Positions 8,962 through 19,763 are shown, counted from the first letter of the stretch. The stretch is DNA of 64,000 nucleotides from an uncultured Clostridia bacterium (GCA_948735595.1 CAPXSA010000008.1:1-64000), one strand, 5' to 3'. Made by a program: numbers and translations. Notes: generated by a model from the letters alone, not told the origin.

Positions 8962-9781
8962 ATGAATGTAAAAAGATTTATATCAGGAATGGTTTTATTT
9001 CCAATTGTAGCAGTGATTCTCATATTGGGAAACCAATACATAGTGGATATTGCGGTTTCAATAGTAGCTATCATGAGCATACATGAATTCTATAAAGCAT
9101 TTCGTACCAGTCGGAAAGGCAAAACCAATTGAATGGTTAGGATACTTAGCAGCAGTTCTTATTTGTATTATTCATATTGTGCCTATGACTATGGTTTTAA
9201 AAACAATTGGAATATTGTTACCAATGGCAATGCTTGTGCTATTTGCTTATGTCATTGCAACTAATGGAAAAACAACGATTCAGGATATTGCAATTACTTT
9301 TTTTGGAATTTTTTATGTAGTTGTTTTTCTGCTATTTATTCCAGTTATTCGAGAAGACTTAAAAGAAGGGAAAATCTTAATTTGGTTTGTATTCTTTAGC
9401 GCTTGGGGAACAGATATCTTTGCGTATCTAATAGGAAGGCACTTTGGAAAACATCATTTTACAGAAATTAGCCCTAACAAAACAATAGAAGGCTGTATTG
9501 GTGGAACAATAGGCGGAGTAGTTACAGTTGTTATTTATGGTTTAGTATGTAATTTTGTATTCCATACACAAATGAATTATATTTTATTAGTAGTAACAGG
9601 AATTTTATTAAGCTTAAGTGGGCAATTAGGGGACCTAGCAGCATCAGCTATCAAGAGATATACAGAAATTAAGGATTTTAGTAATTTAATACCAGGACAT
9701 GGTGGGATGATGGATAGAATTGATAGCATCATATTTATTGCACCATTTGCTTACTTTTTATTACCAATGTTAATTAGATAG
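8962..9781 (+). CDS. cdsA: Phosphatidate cytidylyltransferase, split by a +1 shift at CGG
   Basis: Two frames join into one protein of about 272 residues. Frame A runs from ATG 8962 (MNVKRFISGMVLF) to AFRTS and then stops at 9130. Frame B continues as GKAKPIEWLGYLAA to 9781. The junction is the in-frame CGG at 9112-9114: skipping the C and reading GGA restores the CdsA sequence. Downstream lies the CdsA signature region (SGQLGDLAASAIKRYTEIKDFSNLIPGHGGMMDRIDS). The enzyme converts phosphatidic acid and CTP to CDP-diacylglycerol at the membrane and is essential in known bacteria, so a dead gene is unlikely. It is one of six genes with the same CGG-linked shift. Confidence 0.9.
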
Positions 9782-9790
9782 AGGAGAAGA

Positions 9791-11056
9791 ATGTTGATTT
9801 CTATTTTGATAACGATATTAAAAATAGTTTTTATATTAGGTTTTTTAGTGCTTATTCATGAAGGTGGACATTTTTTAACAGCTAAATTATGCGGAATCAA
9901 AGTAAATGAATTTGCGATTGGTTTTGGTCCTACTGTTTGGAGAAAGCAAGGCAAAGAAACAAAATATGCTTTACGTCTTATTCCAATTGGTGGCTTTGTG
10001 AGTATGGTAGGAGAGGAAGAACGTTCTAATGAAGAAGGTTCTTTTAGCAAAGCAAGTATTCCAAAAAGAATTGCAGTGGTAGCAGCTGGAGGACTAGTTA
10101 ATATTGTTTTTGCTTTAATTGTATATTTTATTTTAATGGCAAGTATGGGAAATAACATTGCTCCAATTATCGATTATCCAATGGAAGATTCAAAAGCACA
10201 AGTAGTAGGAATACAAGCAGGAGATAAGATTAAAGAAGTAAATGGAAAGACCATACATTATAAAAAGGATTTAGATGAAATATTAGCGAAATATAATGGA
10301 GAAGAATTAGCAGTTGTTATTGATAGAAATGGAGAAGAAAAAAGCTATACTTTTGCACCAAGAGAAGAAAAATATAATTATACAGGAATTGCAATATCTA
10401 GTGCAGATGGAGCAAGTACCAAAATTGCTGCTATATCGGCTAAAAGTCCAGCCAAAGAACAAGGACTAGAAGTAAATGATGTGATTTTGAAGATTAATGA
10501 GATAGATGTAAAAGGAAATGCACAAAAATTAGTAGAGGAAATTAATAGAACACAAGGACAAGAAATTAAGTTTACTATAGAGAGAGGAAATGAGACAAAA
10601 GAAGTTTTAGTAACTCCAGAAGTGAAGGCAGACTATTATTTAGGTGTTTATCTCCAAAAAGCAGAAAATAACTTAGGAAATAACCTATATTATGCATGGT
10701 GGGAGACAGGAGATTTTGCTTTTTCCATTGTAGATAACTTAAAATTATTATTTACAGGTAATGTTTCAATTGACCAAATGATGGGACCAGTTGGAATTGG
10801 AGAAGTAGTAGCACAAACAAATGGATTTGCAGATTTTATCTATATTTTAGCTTTAGTATCTATTTCTTTAGGATTTACAAATCTTTTACCTTTCCCACCA
10901 TTAGATGGGGGAAAGATAGTTATATTATTTATTGAAGCAATTAGAAGAAAACCGTTAAAAGAAAAAACTGAAATGACAATTCAATCTTTAGGATTTATGC
11001 TATTAATTGGTTTATCTATTTATGTAACATATAACGATATACTTAGAATTTTTTAA
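9791..11056 (+). CDS. rseP: Site-2 intramembrane zinc metalloprotease RseP (RasP)
   Basis: A 421-residue membrane protein. IHEGGHF near residue 23 is the zinc site in the first membrane segment. One or two PDZ domains (about 115-270) are in the middle. NLLPFPPLDGGKI (about 370) supplies the third zinc ligand, and two more membrane segments follow. It cleaves anti-sigma factors and remnant signal peptides. In many Firmicutes dxr lies between cdsA and rseP; here it is absent from that place. Confidence 0.95.
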   Translation: MLISILITILKIVFILGFLVLIHEGGHFLTAKLCGIKVNEFAIGFGPTVWRKQGKETKYALRLIPIGGFVSMVGEEERSNEEGSFSKASIPKRIAVVAAGGLVNIVFALIVYFILMASMGNNIAPIIDYPMEDSKAQVVGIQAGDKIKEVNGKTIHYKKDLDEILAKYNGEELAVVIDRNGEEKSYTFAPREEKYNYTGIAISSADGASTKIAAISAKSPAKEQGLEVNDVILKINEIDVKGNAQKLVEEINRTQGQEIKFTIERGNETKEVLVTPEVKADYYLGVYLQKAENNLGNNLYYAWWETGDFAFSIVDNLKLLFTGNVSIDQMMGPVGIGEVVAQTNGFADFIYILALVSISLGFTNLLPFPPLDGGKIVILFIEAIRRKPLKEKTEMTIQSLGFMLLIGLSIYVTYNDILRIF

Positions 11057-11086
11057 TAAAGTCAAACGGAGATTAGAAGGAAAAAA

Positions 11087-11661
11087 ATGAATAATGAAAA
11101 AAAGCACATTATAATAGCAGGAGTACCAAGGGCAGGAAAAACAACACTATGTTCTTATTTAGCAAATTCTTTAAAATATCAACATTTAACTATGGATGCT
11201 ATTGTAATAGCATTAGAAAAGGCATTTCCACAAACAGGAGTAAAACATACTGATTGCTGGGAATTTCTACCTACAAGTGAAAAGATAATTCCATTCATAA
11301 AAAAATTTCGATAACTACTAACTATGATAAATTACCATATAGGCTTGCAATGGATATATATCATATAACGCCTAAACTATATGCAGAATATATTGATAAA
11401 AGTTGTTGTGAAATATATTTTTTGGGATATCCTAATATTTCAATAGAAGAAAAATTCAAACAAATACGAGAATTTGATACTATTTATGATTGGACTAATG
11501 AAAAAGATGATTTTATAGTAAAGAAGCATATAAGGGATTATATAGAAATTAGTAAATGGTTCAAAGGAGAATGTAGAAAATATGATTTGCCATTTATTGA
11601 TGTAAGTGAAAATAGAGAACAAGTATTAAAAGAGTTAGCAAAAATAATTTGTTCAGGATAG
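11087..11661 (+). pseudogene. P-loop nucleotide/nucleoside kinase-like gene with a -1 frame break
   Basis: The N-terminal frame has the Walker A sequence AGVPRAGKTTLCSYL (about residue 12) and ends at TAA 11312. The C-terminal frame continues with DKLPYRLAMDIYHITPKLY to 11661. A -1 shift at a run of seven A (11299-11305), which is also a canonical A-AAA-AAA slippery site, joins them into about 191 residues. It could be a homopolymer indel, a true pseudogene or -1 frameshifting. No CGG is involved, so it differs from the six CGG cases. The substrate is not recognisable. It lies in an accessory insert between rseP and polC. Confidence 0.6.
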
Positions 11662-11719
11662 GAAGAAGTAAAAGAGAAACGAATGGAATTTAATACATTA
11701 AATGCTAGGAGAAAAAACA

Positions 11720-12265
11720 ATGTCAGTAAAAATTACTTATTTTGTACATGGAACAACAACAGATAACATAGAACATAAATCAACAGGATGGCTACAAGGA
11801 GAGCTATCTGAAAAAGGAATTAGTCAAAGTATAATATTAAAAGAGCAAATTGATATAAAGCAATTTGATATAGTGTTTTGCTCTGATTTGAAACGAGCAA
11901 TAGATTCTGCTAAATATACTTTTGAAGGTGAGAAACAAATTATTTGTGATAGTAGATTAAGAGAATGTAATTATGGTGATTTAAATGGCAAAGATACCAA
12001 ATTAGTAAAATATGAAGAGCATATTCAAGAAAGATTTCCAAATGGGGAATGTATGCTAGATGTTGAAAAGAGAATAAAATCTTTTAGTGAAGATTTGTTA
12101 AAAAACTATAATGGAAAACATATTGCAATAGTAGCACACAAGGCTCCTCAACTAGCTTTTCAAGTAATAACACAAGGGAAAACATGGGAAGAAGCAATTG
12201 AGCAAGATTGGCGTAGAACAAAATCTTGGCAACCTGGTTGGGAGTATATAATAAAGGAATTATAA
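11720..12265 (+). CDS. Histidine phosphatase (phosphoglycerate mutase-like)
   Basis: A 181-residue protein. The family motif R-H-G is shortened to FVHGTTTDN, keeping the His but losing the Arg before it. Further family features are TGWLQGELSEKG, FCSDLKRAIDSA, LRECNYGDLNG and the second His in IAIVAHKAPQ. This subgroup probably hydrolyses small phosphate esters; the substrate is unknown. I chose ATG 11720 because AGGAG (11707-11711) is 8 bases upstream. Confidence 0.82.
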   Translation: MSVKITYFVHGTTTDNIEHKSTGWLQGELSEKGISQSIILKEQIDIKQFDIVFCSDLKRAIDSAKYTFEGEKQIICDSRLRECNYGDLNGKDTKLVKYEEHIQERFPNGECMLDVEKRIKSFSEDLLKNYNGKHIAIVAHKAPQLAFQVITQGKTWEEAIEQDWRRTKSWQPGWEYIIKEL

Positions 12266-12267
12266 GG

Positions 12268-12363
12268 TACAAATTAAGTACTAAAAATCCAGTAGCTATA
12301 AAAATGTATGAAAGTTTTGGTTTTAAAGAGGATAGTAACGCAAAGAAAATGAAAATGGAGTAA
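12268..12363 (+). pseudogene. C-terminal remnant of a GNAT acetyltransferase
   Basis: An open frame of 31 codons ending at TAA 12361-12363 reads STKNPVAIKMYESFGF, the acetyl-CoA-binding C-terminal signature of GNAT enzymes. No upstream portion is present, since the preceding phosphatase stops at 12265. It is a deletion relic and, with the broken kinase, marks this spot as an unstable accessory insert. Confidence 0.75.
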
Positions 12364-12372
12364 ATAAATACA

Positions 12373-15300
12373 ATGGAAGAAAAGCTAAAAACAGTTAAAG
12401 AAGTATTTAAAGATTTTGATTTTAATAGCTTCGCATTAAGCGAAGCTAAAGTTGGTTGTGTCAATATTTATAAAAAGTCCAATACATTAGAATTAAAACT
12501 ACAAGCTACTTCTTCTATTTTAATCAAAGACTTAATAGATTTTGAGAAGTATTTAGAAAAACGTTTTAATTTTAAAAATATTGAAATAAAGATAGAACAA
12601 CCAAAAGAGTCAGAAGAAGGCAAGGAAGAACAAGAAGAAAATAAGATAGATATAAAAATTCAAACAGAATGGCAAGATATTGTAGAATACATGGCATATA
12701 AACATCCACTAACAAAAGCATTACTTAGAAATAGCAGTATACAAATAGAAAGCAATAGAATCATAGTGGTTATGGCTATGAAAGGAAAGAATGTACTAGA
12801 GGCGAGAAGTTTTGATAAAATATTGGCACAAAAATTAAAGGATTTATATCATAAAAATTATGTGGTAGTTTTTCAAGAAGAAGTAACTCAAGAAATGCTA
12901 GAGCGATATCAAGAACATGCAAGAGAATTAGAAAAACAAGCTATTTTATTATCGCAAAAAGAAGCTTTAGAACAAGCACAAGAAAAACAAGAATCAAAGA
13001 AAGCACAAACTCAAGAAATGCCACCAGTAGGAACTGATGGAGTACCACCAATTGATGCAGGAGCACCTTGGGAAGCACCACCACCTCCAGAAGAACCAGA
13101 AGAAGTCTCTCCAATGATTCATGGAAGAAGTATGAAATTAAGAGGTGACCCAGCAAAAATTGTTGATTTATCCGTAGATAGTGGAAATGTCTTATTAGAT
13201 GGTGAAATTATGAGACATGACGAAAGTCCTAGCAGTAGAGAGTTAAAGTCAGGCAAGTTTTTAGTCATGTTTGATTTATATGATGGTACTAGTACCATTA
13301 CTTGCAAAGCCTTTATAGAAGCAGATAAATTTGATGGTGTGATGAAAAGACTAAAAGGGGCAAAAGGTGTAAAAGTAGATGGAACTGCACAGTTTGATCC
13401 GTTTTCAAAGGAATTAGGAGTGATTTCTAACACCATTATTGAATCAACAGGATTGAAAAAGGAATCTAGAAAAGATGAAGCACCAGTCAAAAGAGTAGAA
13501 TTACATATGCACACTCAAATGAGCCAAATGGATGGAATGACAGCGTGCAAAGATTTATTAAAACGTGCAGTGAAATGGGGAATGAAATCTATTGCTATTA
13601 CAGACCATGGAGTTGTACAAGCCTTTCCAGATGCCCATAAATATTTAGAAAAAGACCACCCAGATTTAAAAGTAATCTATGGTGTAGAAGCATATTTAGC
13701 ACCAGATGAAGCATCTTGTGTATCTTTCTCAAAAGGACAAAATCTAGAAGATGCTACTTATTGTGTACTAGATTTAGAAACAACAGGACTATCCTTTAGA
13801 ACTGAGAAGATTACAGAAATAGGAATTATGAAGGTAAAGAATCATCAAGTAATTGATGAATTTTGTACCTTTGTTAATCCTGAAAAACCAATTCCACAAA
13901 GAGTGGTAGAAGTAACTAATATTACAGATGATATGGTGAAAAATGCTCCAACAATAGACGAAGTTTTGCCAAAAGTATTAGAATTTGTGGGAGACAGTGT
14001 TTTAGTAGCACATAATGCAGATTTTGATATTGGTTTTTTAAAACATAATTGTACAGAATTAGGTCTTCAATTAGGAAATACCTATTTAGATACATTACGT
14101 TTAGCAAAATCATTATTTCCAGAGTATAAGAAATATAAGCTAGGGCTAATTGCGGATAACTTAGGGATTAAAGTAGAAGTAGCACATAGAGCATTAGATG
14201 ATGTAGATACTACTGTAAAAGTATTTAATGTCATGCTAGGAATGTTAAAAGAAAAAGGAATTGTTACATTAGATGATATGGACAAGTTAAGTGGTAAAAC
14301 AGATTATAAATCACTTTCTACTTATCATGCTATTATTCTAGCCAAAGATTATGTAGGACTTAGAAATTTATATAAATTGATATCTACTTCACACTTAGAT
14401 TATTTTTATAAAAAGCCACGTATTTTAAAATCTGTTTATAAAAAATATTCAGAAGGCTTAATGATGGGAAGTGCCTGTGAAGCAGGAGAGTTATATAGAG
14501 CTATTATTGCAGGAAAAGCAGATGAGGAGTTAGAAGAAATAGCTTCAGATTATGATTATCTAGAAATTCAACCAATTGGCAACAATATGTTTATGGTTCG
14601 TAATGAAACAGTAGCAAACATAGAAGAATTGCAAGATATTAACCGTAAAATAGTAGCTATTCGGAGAAAAACTACAAAAGCCAGTAGTTGCTACTTGTGA
14701 TGTGCATTTTATGGACCCACAAGATGAAATTTATCGTAGAATTTTAATGGCGGGACAGGGATATGATGATGCTGATGAACAAGCACCACTTTATTTGCGT
14801 ACCACAGAAGAAATGTTAAAGGAATTTGAATATTTAGGAGAAGAAAAAGCTTACGAGGTAGTTGTGACAAATACCAATAAAATTGCAGATATGTGTGAAA
14901 AGATAAGCCCAATTTCACCAGAAAAATGTCCACCATATATTGAAGGTTGTGAAGAAACCATTAAAGAAATTGCTTACAGTAAAGCACACGAATTATATGG
15001 TGACCCATTACCTGAATTGGTACAAGCAAGGTTGGATAAAGAGTTAAATTCCATTATATCCAATGGTTTCTCTGTAATGTACATTATTGCACAAAAACTG
15101 GTATGGAAGTCGAATGAAGATGGATATATCGTAGGTTCCAGAGGTTCTGTTGGTTCTTCGTTTGTAGCTAATATGACCGGTATTACGGAGGTAAATTCAC
15201 TTCCACCACATTATAGATGTCCAAATTGTAAATATTCAGACTTTACAGATTATGGAGTGAAAAATGGATTTGACTTACCAGATAAAGACTGCCCAAAATG

Positions 15301-16816
15301 TGGACATAAATTAACCAAAGATGGTATGGATATTCCATTTGAGACTTTCTTAGGATTTGATGGAGATAAAGAGCCAGATATCGACTTAAACTTCTCAGGA
15401 GAATACCAAGCAAAAGCACACAAGTACACAGAAGTTATCTTTGGAAAGGGAACAACTTTTAAAGCAGGTACAGTTGGTACAGTGGCTGATAAAACTGCTT
15501 TTGGATATGTAAAAAAATATTATGAAGAAAGAGGGGTTCCTGTTAGTAATGCAGAGGTGCTAAGAGTATCACAAGGTTGTACAGGAATTAAAAGAACAAC
15601 AGGACAGCACCCAGGTGGAATTATTGTAGTACCTAAAGGAAGAGAAATCTACGAATTCACACCAATACAGCATCCGGCAGATGATCCAAATTCAGATATT
15701 GTAACAACACATTTTGACTACCACTCTATTGACCAGAACTTATTAAAGCTAGATATTCTAGGACACGACGATCCGACTATGATTAGAATGCTATTTGATA
15801 TTACAGGAATTGATCCAACCAAAGTACCATTAGATGATAAAGAAACCATGTCTATTTTTAGGTCAACAGAAGCTTTGGGAGTAACACCAGAACAAATCCA
15901 CTCAGAAGTAGGTAGCTATGGTATTCCTGAATTTGGAACAAAGTTCGTAAGAGGAATGTTAGTAGATACAAAGCCAACGACTTTTGGTGAGTTAATCAGT
16001 ATATCAGGATTATCCCATGGTACAGACGTATGGCTTAACAATGGCCAAGAGTTAGTAAATTCAGGAATTGTAACCTTAAGTGAAGCGATTGGTTGTAGAG
16101 ATGACATTATGATTTACTTAATCAAACAAGGATTACCACCTAAAAAAGCATTCAAAATTATGGAGTTTGTACGTAAAGGAAAAGCCTCAAAAGATCCAGA
16201 AAAATGGTTAGAATTTGAGGCAGAGATGAGAGAATACAACATACCAGAATGGTATATTGGTTCTTGCAAGAAAATCAAGTACATGTTCCCCAAAGCCCAT
16301 GCAGCAGCTTATGTAACTAATGCTTTTCGTATTGCATGGTTTAAAGTGCATAAACCAGCAGCCTATTACACAGCCTATTATACTATCCGTGCAGACGAAT
16401 TTGATAGTGATATTATGTGTTATGGTGTAGAAAAAGTAAAGAATAAAATGAAGGAAATTGATTTACAAGGAAATAGTGCTACGACAAAAGATAAGAATAT
16501 GTATGCTATTCTAGAATTGGTTTTAGAAATGTATGAAAGAGGAATTACTTTCTTACCAATTGATTTATATGAAAGTCATGCAACAAAATTTAAAATGGAA
16601 TCAGATACAGAAATTAGACCACCACTAAATAGTGTGCCAGGCTTAGGAACAGTTGCAGCAGAAGGAATTGATGAAGCAAAGAAAGATGGAAAATTCATGT
16701 CAATTGATGATATGAAGATTCGTTCAAAGATTGGAAAGTCAGTCATAGAATTATTAGACAAAGTTGGTTGCCTAAAAGGAATGAGCCAAAGCAATCAGAT
16801 GAGTTTGTTTGGGTGA
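12373..16816 (+). CDS. polC: DNA polymerase III alpha subunit, PolC type, split by a +1 shift at CGG
   Basis: Joined length is about 1480 residues, normal for PolC. The order is an N-terminal helical/KH-like part, an OB domain (about 255-360), a PHP domain starting [14 protein letters not shown], a DEDDh 3'-5' exonuclease with [11 protein letters not shown] and [12 protein letters not shown], and then the PolC polymerase with CPNCKYSDF and CPKCGHKL zinc motifs, [12 protein letters not shown] and [10 protein letters not shown]. The first frame ends at 14700. The in-frame CGG at 14662-14664 (codon 764) is the break: VAI, skip C, then [16 protein letters not shown]. The Gly-Glu-x-Leu-x-x-Pro-Val-Val-Ala-Thr stretch is family-conserved. 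Because PolC is the essential replicase, the full product must be made by some route. Confidence 0.95.
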
Positions 16817-16820
16817 TATT

Positions 16821-16846
16821 GTGTCAGGTTGGGGACATACCTTGAA
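16821..16846 (+). repeat. Partial REP-like repeat
   Basis: The sequence after the polC stop closely matches 60718-60744: TGTCAGNTTGGGGACA followed by a near-identical ACCTTGAA. It lacks the second palindrome arm, so it is a half element. It lies just before the SD of the next gene, as does the copy before polA. Confidence 0.6.
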
Positions 16847-16866
16847 AAAGAGAAAGGAATTTAAAA

Positions 16867-17154
16867 ATGAAATTAGAAGAAATTTTTACTATTCAAAATG
16901 TTATTATATATTTGATAGCTATTAATTTAATTACTTTTTTGGTTATGTGGTTAGATAAAAGGAAAGCCAAAAAAGGAAGATGGAGAATACCAGAAAATAC
17001 TTTGTTACTTTTTGTGTTATTAGGTGGTGGAATTGGTGGAATTGTTGGTATGTATGTTTTTCATCATAAAACACAAAAAGCAAAGTTTGTGATAGGATTT
17101 CCAGTTATTCTAATTTGTGAAATTTTAATTGTAATAGCAACTTTTGTATTATAG
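16867..17154 (+). CDS. DUF1294 family small membrane protein
   Basis: A 95-residue protein with a hydrophobic segment (about 10-28), the DUF1294 signature WLDKRKAKKGRWRIPE, a Gly-rich segment LGGGIGGIVGMYVFHHKTQK, and a final membrane helix. The function is unknown across the family. It has a weak SD and lies 50 bases after polC. Confidence 0.88.
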   Translation: MKLEEIFTIQNVIIYLIAINLITFLVMWLDKRKAKKGRWRIPENTLLLFVLLGGGIGGIVGMYVFHHKTQKAKFVIGFPVILICEILIVIATFVL

Positions 17155-17162
17155 TTTTTTAG

Positions 17163-17212
17163 TCCAAGTTTGTTTCATTTTATTTGTATGATGAAATAGA
17201 CTTGGATTTTTT
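17163..17212 (+). terminator. Intrinsic terminator after the DUF1294 gene
   Basis: The stem TCCAAGT (17163-17169) pairs with ACTTGGA (17200-17206), with an inner TTTCAT/ATGAAA helix, followed by six T. It closes the polC-DUF1294 unit. Confidence 0.82.
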
Positions 17213-17280
17213 CGTGTTTTAGGAAATTTTTGCAAATTGTCAACCAGCTTTTGAAAAAATGAAGGGAGAAGTTTTAAAAT

Positions 17281-17309
17281 TTGCTAAAATTTACATAATG
17301 TGTTATAAT
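17281..17309 (+). promoter_or_regulatory. Promoter of the HTH-repeat protein gene
   Basis: TTGCTA (17281-17286), a 17-base spacer and TATAAT (17304-17309). AGGAGG at 17356-17361 is the SD for the TTG start at 17370. Confidence 0.7.
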
Positions 17310-17369
17310 AGAGAATAGGTTAAAAGAGAAAATGTAAGATACTTAGAATAAAAATAGGAGGAAACTGAT

Positions 17370-19706
17370 TTGGCCAAGAAGGTTAATTGGGATAAACGAA
17401 AAATGGGTAGTGGAAGAAAAACAGAAGAACAACTAACGCAAGAAATCATGCAATTAGTAAATCAACTATATGATACAATGAATGGAGAACCAGAAGCAAT
17501 ACAAGAAAAAATTGCTTCTGTTTTAGCAAGTTCGGTAGAAAATGCAGCACAGAAGGAAAATGAAGAAGATAGAATAAAGGCAAGAAGAGCTATAAAATTA
17601 GCAAGAAGTGGTAAAGAAAACAATATAATTATACAAGAAACAGGAATGACAGTAGCAGCAATTAGATGGATGAGGAAAAAAGAGGGTATCATGTCTAGAG
17701 GACAAGTTAGAGATTTAATAATGTCTGGAAAAGAGGATGAAGAAGTAAAAGAAGAAGCTAGTTGGACGCTAGAAGCTGTTAAAGAAATGAGGCAAGAAAT
17801 AGAAGATAGAAAGGCAAGAAGGCAAGCTGATAGAAAGGAACGATCAGATAAAAGAAATGCTATGTTAAAAGCGGAAAGGCAGGCTGGAATACAAGCAAGA
17901 AAGAAAGAACAAGAAGCAAAAGATCAAACTCTTAGAATTGGATTAGCAAGAGGACTACCTATAGAAGAAATTGCTATTTTAGTAGGATACGAGTATCCAA
18001 ACACAGTAAGAGTAAAGAAGAGTCAAGCGGGACTTTTAGGAAGACGCGAGATTAGTGCATTGTTGCCAGAAAAATCAGATGAGGAACTTATGGAAATAAC
18101 AGGAATAGAAGATATTTCTGTTATTCAGGAAATTAGACAAGAAGAAATGCCAAAAATAGAAGCTGCAAAAGAGGCAGCAGAACAAGATAGAAGAAGGCAG
18201 GAAGAAAATCGAAGAAAAAAGGAAGCTGAAGAAGCAAGGAAGCAAGCATTTTTAATTGCATTAGCACAAGGAAAAACTGGGAAAGAAATTGCACAATTAA
18301 TTGGATTAAAAAATGCGGATTCTGTAAAACAGAAAAAGCATGATATGAAGGCTTTAAGCAGAAAGCAGATTATAGAGTTATTGCCAGAAAAATCAGATGA
18401 GGAACTTATGGAGATAACGGGAATAACAGATATTTTAGTTATTCAGAAAATTAGACAAGAAGAAATGCCAGCAACAGAAGCTGCAAAAGAGGCAGCAGAA
18501 CAAGAAAGAAAAAAGCAAGAAGAGCAAAGAAAAAAGAAAGCAGAAGAAAACATTGTAAAGCCAAACTTTCATGTAAAAATACCAGAAGGGGCTAAATTAA
18601 AATTTGAATTAATTATATCAAAACAAGATGAAGCAACTTTTTTGAAATTAGCACAAAGCTTAGTTAGTGTAAGAAAAATAGCAGAACAATTGGAACTGAC
18701 AGAAGAACAAATAAGGGAAGCTTTATATGACTACAATATCTTTACAAGAGAAGAAGTAGTAGAGTGGTTACCATATAAATCAGATATGCAAATTGCTATT
18801 ATGGGAGACTTAAAAGATTATATGGTAGTGGCAAAGGTTAGAAAAAAAGAAATGGCAAGACAACTTGCAGAGGAAAATGAGGCAGAGGTAGTAATAGAAG
18901 AAAGCCCAGAGGTACGAGCTAGAAGAGAAGAAGCAATGCTATTTAGAATGGCACGAAACTACATGCCCGTGGAAAAGATAAGTAGTGCTTTTAATATGTC
19001 AGAGTACAAAATTATTTTGAAAATAAGAAAGTTTGGTCTCTATACAAGGGCAGAAGCAGAAAGAATGATTGAAAAGGGAGAGGCATCAAATGAAAAAATA
19101 GCTGGGGAATTTGGAAATATGAATGCAGTGGCTAGAATAAGGAGGAAAGTACAAAGAAGAGAGTTAATCATTAGAAGTATTCCAACAGACAAACAAGAGT
19201 TAATTAGAAGAAAAGTAGCAACAGGGGTAGCAGTAAGTGCAATTTCTTATGATACAAGAGTAAATTCTTCAATCATCATAGCCATACAAGAAAAGTGGAA
19301 AAGAGACAAAGATTTAGAAATACCAAGAGAAAGAAGAAAAGTCAATTTAAAAATAGTTTGGATGCATTTAGAAATGGGAATTCAAAATTTAATAACGAAT
19401 GCCTCACAAAGAGAAAAAGACAGAATACAGCATATGATTGATGAAATACTGGTAGTGTATGAAGATTTATTGACACAAAGACACTGCGCCTATATAGCTT
19501 ATGTGTATATGAAAATGGGTAAGGATACAGAAGGAATTGAATTTGCGGAGGATTATTTAGGATTAGAAGACTGTTCAGCAATGGGTGTAAGGAGTAAAAT
19601 TGATGAAATATTAGAACAAGAAAGAAGTCAAGGAAAACCAGTGGCAGAAGGAGGTTCAAAAAAGCCAATAAATTTATTGCCAAAGTTAGAAGAAAGTAGT
19701 AGATAA
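17370..19706 (+). CDS. Modular protein with repeated HTH-like units, function unknown
   Basis: A 778-residue soluble, very charged protein starting at TTG with a strong SD. At least five degenerate units of about 100 residues follow each other. Each has a predicted helix-turn-helix (for example LALAQGKTGKEIAQLIGL), a segment like LLPEKSDEELMEITGI, and a Lys/Glu/Arg coiled-coil linker. Units 2 and 3 are almost identical also at DNA level (near 18060-18120 and 18370-18430), showing recent duplication. The last 140 residues look like a TPR-type helical domain. I recognise no family. It could be a DNA-binding structural or regulatory protein; it borders a DnaA-box cluster. Confidence 0.75.
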   Translation: MAKKVNWDKRKMGSGRKTEEQLTQEIMQLVNQLYDTMNGEPEAIQEKIASVLASSVENAAQKENEEDRIKARRAIKLARSGKENNIIIQETGMTVAAIRWMRKKEGIMSRGQVRDLIMSGKEDEEVKEEASWTLEAVKEMRQEIEDRKARRQADRKERSDKRNAMLKAERQAGIQARKKEQEAKDQTLRIGLARGLPIEEIAILVGYEYPNTVRVKKSQAGLLGRREISALLPEKSDEELMEITGIEDISVIQEIRQEEMPKIEAAKEAAEQDRRRQEENRRKKEAEEARKQAFLIALAQGKTGKEIAQLIGLKNADSVKQKKHDMKALSRKQIIELLPEKSDEELMEITGITDILVIQKIRQEEMPATEAAKEAAEQERKKQEEQRKKKAEENIVKPNFHVKIPEGAKLKFELIISKQDEATFLKLAQSLVSVRKIAEQLELTEEQIREALYDYNIFTREEVVEWLPYKSDMQIAIMGDLKDYMVVAKVRKKEMARQLAEENEAEVVIEESPEVRARREEAMLFRMARNYMPVEKISSAFNMSEYKIILKIRKFGLYTRAEAERMIEKGEASNEKIAGEFGNMNAVARIRRKVQRRELIIRSIPTDKQELIRRKVATGVAVSAISYDTRVNSSIIIAIQEKWKRDKDLEIPRERRKVNLKIVWMHLEMGIQNLITNASQREKDRIQHMIDEILVVYEDLLTQRHCAYIAYVYMKMGKDTEGIEFAEDYLGLEDCSAMGVRSKIDEILEQERSQGKPVAEGGSKKPINLLPKLEESSR

Positions 19707-19763
19707 ATAAAAAATAGCAATAATAATACGTTACCATAAAGAATGAGAAATAATTTCAAAAAG

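Noticed and set aside
11309..11314. CGA codon before the kinase stop as a further skip codon
   Set aside because: CGA is used as Arg elsewhere (for example in the NUDIX protein), and skipping one base leads straight to another stop; a -1 shift is needed.
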